A stretch of 7,890 nt of DNA, from the NCBI GenBank assembly GCA_031267775.1, contig JAIRYL010000136.1, positions 1 through 7,890 of the forward strand. The letters run 5' to 3'. This document shows, piece by piece, positions 5,896 through 7,890 of this stretch. The stretch's first letter is position 1. The number at the start of each line of letters is the position of its first letter. The notes beneath the pieces were generated by a model. It worked only from the letters and a program-made list of their open reading frames with translations. It was not told the origin of the DNA and did no database searches. This DNA comes from Tannerellaceae bacterium. GTDB taxonomy: Bacteria > Bacteroidota > Bacteroidia > Bacteroidales > Tannerellaceae. The position numbers and the translations under genes are program-made.

Positions 5896-5907
5896 CGTTT
5901 GCGCTTA

Positions 5908-7590
5908 TTACGGATTCTGCGTTAATGTTCCCGGATAAGCATTGATTTCATCATTCGGAATAAATTGTATCACACGATCATCCGTTGCTTTAACTTCCAG
6001 CATTTGATTGTGGATACCCGGATACTTCCTGGTCAATGTCTGTCCTAAACGATAAATATCCGGCGTACGGTGCGCTTCCCAGGCAAATTCCAACCGTCTT
6101 TCTTTATCAACTAATTTGGAAACCGTTTCTTTATTTAACGTAACATTACTATATTCTCCGCCGGTTATCGCACGTCCCCGAACGGTATTCACATTGGCTA
6201 ATGCATTAGCGTAATCGCCTCTCTTTACATAAGCTTCGGCTTTATTCAGATACATTTCCGCCAAACGCGATATGATGGGCGAATGCAACTGCGTTTCTCC
6301 ATCCTGCAGCGAACATTTAATAATAAAGAATTGAGGATAACCGTTGTTCAAAACCATTTCCTTTCCGCGATATCCGTTATATTCTTTCCCGTTAAAACTA
6401 ATCGTATAACTCTTATTTTCTTCATCCAACAGAGTAAGAGGGTATTCTTTATCCTGAATCGTTACATATAATGCAGCGCTCTTTTCTGAAGTTAACCCTT
6501 GGTAGTAGGTATATCCCGTATGCTCTCCGGCGTCGTTATAAACTTCGGCTACAAAACGGAATGCATCATTATCCGACACATAATTCGGGCGAATAAACGA
6601 CCAGCGCGCATCGTTGAAACCTTTTGCTTCATACAAAACATCCATGATATCGGCGCTGGCATATACTTCTCCCCAGCCAACGCCGTCTATAGTAGAATAC
6701 ATACCGCCGATACAACTGAAATAATCGTCGGTAGAAAATTCCGAACTTACTCGTTTCACAGCAAAAATTGTTTCAGTCTGCGAATTAGCATCCGGAGCCA
6801 TTTCATTCAATTTAGAGAAATTAGCCCTGTTCAATAATTCAAAGTTTCCGGAATTAATAACCTGGTCGGCATAATGAATAGCCTCGCCGGCATATTCCGT
6901 ATTTGGATTTTCATACGTTCCGCTCATATATAAATATACTCTGGAAAGCAATGCCTGAGCCGCCCCTTTCGTTGCAAAAGCCTGTCTTTTCTCCGCTTTC
7001 ATCAACGATTCGGCTTTTTTAAGGTCGGATATTATCTGGTCATACGTTTCTTTTACCGTTGCCCTGTCCGGCAGATTCAAATCATCCATATTTTCAGGAA
7101 GCCCGTTGACGACAGGAACGCCTAAATTGGTTTCGGGACTTTGATAATAAGGACGTCCGAACGTTCTGCATAAATAAAAATAAGCCATTCCTCTCAGATA
7201 ATAAGCTTCGCCTATCTTTTGATCCATATCAGCCGATTGTCCTTCGCTGAACGACTTGATCAAATCGCTCGACTGTGAAATAACTTTATAGCTATCTACC
7301 CAAAAGTTTTTCATACGGCTATTGGTAGGCATGTGCATATAAGAGATAAACTGAAACCAGGAGTCGGTAGACCGGGCCTGTTTCATCACATTGTCTCCGC
7401 CAAACTCGCCAACGTAGTGCATGTTGTCCGACCAACGTTTTAAACTTGCATAACATCCATTCAGCATAATATCCAAATCGCCGGTAACCTGATCTTTGGT
7501 ATAATAGCTATATGGGTTTCTATCTATATCACAAGCAGCAAACAAGGTTGCTATTAATGCGAATATTGCTAATTTTTTCATTGTTTTCAT
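5908..7590 (-). CDS. RagB/SusD family nutrient-uptake outer membrane lipoprotein
   Basis: SusD-like proteins are surface lipoproteins that bind a glycan and act as a lid on the SusC barrel. From ATG 7590 the product is 560 residues, the usual family length. It has a lipoprotein signal MKTMKKLAIFALIATLFAAC with the lipidated Cys at 20. The helical SusD N-terminal domain follows (EAYYLRGMAYFYLCRTFG at 128-145 and ATKGAAQALLSRVYLYMSG at 206-224). The C-terminal SusD/RagB domain has RLAEMYLNKAEAYVKRGDY (442-460) and KERRLEFAWEAHRTPDIYR near 496-514. It ends IPNDEINAYPGTLTQNP, the typical closing motif. The start is chosen 4 bases after the SusC stop. ATG 7581 would also give a good signal peptide. 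A GTG at 7608 would overlap susC and add six residues. The ligand cannot be read from sequence. Confidence 0.95.
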   Translation of the reverse strand: MKTMKKLAIFALIATLFAACDIDRNPYSYYTKDQVTGDLDIMLNGCYASLKRWSDNMHYVGEFGGDNVMKQARSTDSWFQFISYMHMPTNSRMKNFWVDSYKVISQSSDLIKSFSEGQSADMDQKIGEAYYLRGMAYFYLCRTFGRPYYQSPETNLGVPVVNGLPENMDDLNLPDRATVKETYDQIISDLKKAESLMKAEKRQAFATKGAAQALLSRVYLYMSGTYENPNTEYAGEAIHYADQVINSGNFELLNRANFSKLNEMAPDANSQTETIFAVKRVSSEFSTDDYFSCIGGMYSTIDGVGWGEVYASADIMDVLYEAKGFNDARWSFIRPNYVSDNDAFRFVAEVYNDAGEHTGYTYYQGLTSEKSAALYVTIQDKEYPLTLLDEENKSYTISFNGKEYNGYRGKEMVLNNGYPQFFIIKCSLQDGETQLHSPIISRLAEMYLNKAEAYVKRGDYANALANVNTVRGRAITGGEYSNVTLNKETVSKLVDKERRLEFAWEAHRTPDIYRLGQTLTRKYPGIHNQMLEVKATDDRVIQFIPNDEINAYPGTLTQNP

Positions 7591-7594
7591 ACTA

Positions 7595-7890
7595 TTAAAG
7601 TGTAACACTTAATCCAAACATAAACTTACGCGTTTGCGGATAGATACTTGTAGCAACCCCGCTGATACGGGAGTCGCCGGTACGTCTGTCATAAACAGTA
7701 GCAGGCAATTCAGGATCAGCGCCTGAGAAATCAGTCACTGTAAAGAGATTTTCGCCAGAGAAATAGATTCTCAAATTGGAGATATACCAATTAGGTAAAG
7801 CGATATTATAGCCCACCGTCAGATTCTTCATCTTTAAATAAGTCGCGCTTTCCAAATGGCGGGAAGAACCTTCGTTGGAAGCCGAATTAT
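7595..7890 (-). CDS. SusC-like TonB-dependent outer membrane receptor, C-terminal end (partial)
   Basis: This is the last 97 or so codons of a SusC/RagA family receptor, a TonB-dependent 22-strand barrel that imports oligosaccharides across the outer membrane. The frame stays open through the right edge (NSASNEGSSRH before LESATYLKMKNLTVGYN). A TTG at 7855 is therefore not the real start, and about 900 residues lie outside. LESATYLKMKNLTVGYN, SNLRIYFSGENLFTVTDFSG, DPELP and YPQTRKFMFGLSVTL are the standard last barrel strands of the family. The protein ends in Leu rather than the more common aromatic residue. The TAA stop (7597-7595) is 4 bases before the susD ATG, so the two are co-transcribed. 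Confidence 0.95.
   Translation of the reverse strand, partial: NSASNEGSSRHLESATYLKMKNLTVGYNIALPNWYISNLRIYFSGENLFTVTDFSGADPELPATVYDRRTGDSRISGVATSIYPQTRKFMFGLSVTL

Noticed and set aside
6283..6837. Plus-strand frames of 62 and 112 residues inside susD
   Set aside because: They are antisense shadows of a well-supported susD gene and have no motif of their own.

Overview
The window looks like chromosomal DNA of a member of the Bacteroidales (phylum Bacteroidota). The reasons are a SusC/SusD outer-membrane nutrient-uptake pair, a Tat-exported GH109-like Gfo/Idh/MocA protein, several promoters of the Bacteroidota type (-33 TTTG, about 20 bases, -7 TAnnTTTG), and the lack of clear Shine-Dalgarno sequences. 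The genus cannot be told from the sequence. Every supported gene is on the minus strand, so transcription runs from high to low coordinates.

Layout from left to right. Positions 1-289 hold a good promoter facing out of the left edge and no gene. trmD (290-964), the tRNA m1G37 methyltransferase, follows, with a near-consensus promoter only about 16 bases from its start codon. Positions 965-2133 are an accessory, non-coding stretch. It contains short 11-bp tandem repeats, a strong hairpin, a 182-bp MITE-like foldback element, and the remains of an IS4-family transposase whose stop codon touches that element. Positions 2134-3766 hold a two-gene ABC transporter: an integral membrane protein, then an ATPase overlapping it by 14 bases. 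By hand counts of a few lines it looks more AT-rich than trmD. Positions 3767-4378 are non-coding and rich in inverted repeats, including a convincing terminator for the gene to the right. Positions 4379-5782 encode the secreted GH109-like oxidoreductase-fold protein, with its own likely promoter. Positions 5908-7590 encode a SusD-like lipoprotein, and 7595-7890 the C-terminal end of its SusC-like TonB-dependent receptor, which is cut by the right edge.

How the genes fit together: susC and susD are separated by 4 bases and must be one transcript. They form a glycan-capture and import complex in the outer membrane. The GH109-like protein next to them is probably the periplasmic enzyme of the same polysaccharide utilization locus and may act on an alpha-linked amino sugar. 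It lies behind a terminator and has its own promoter, so it may be expressed separately. The ABC transporter and trmD have no visible functional link to this locus.

I did not find a clearly new multi-gene system. The most unusual material is the non-coding DNA: the foldback element joined to the IS4 remnant, and the series of hairpins and palindromic repeats between 3806 and 4265.
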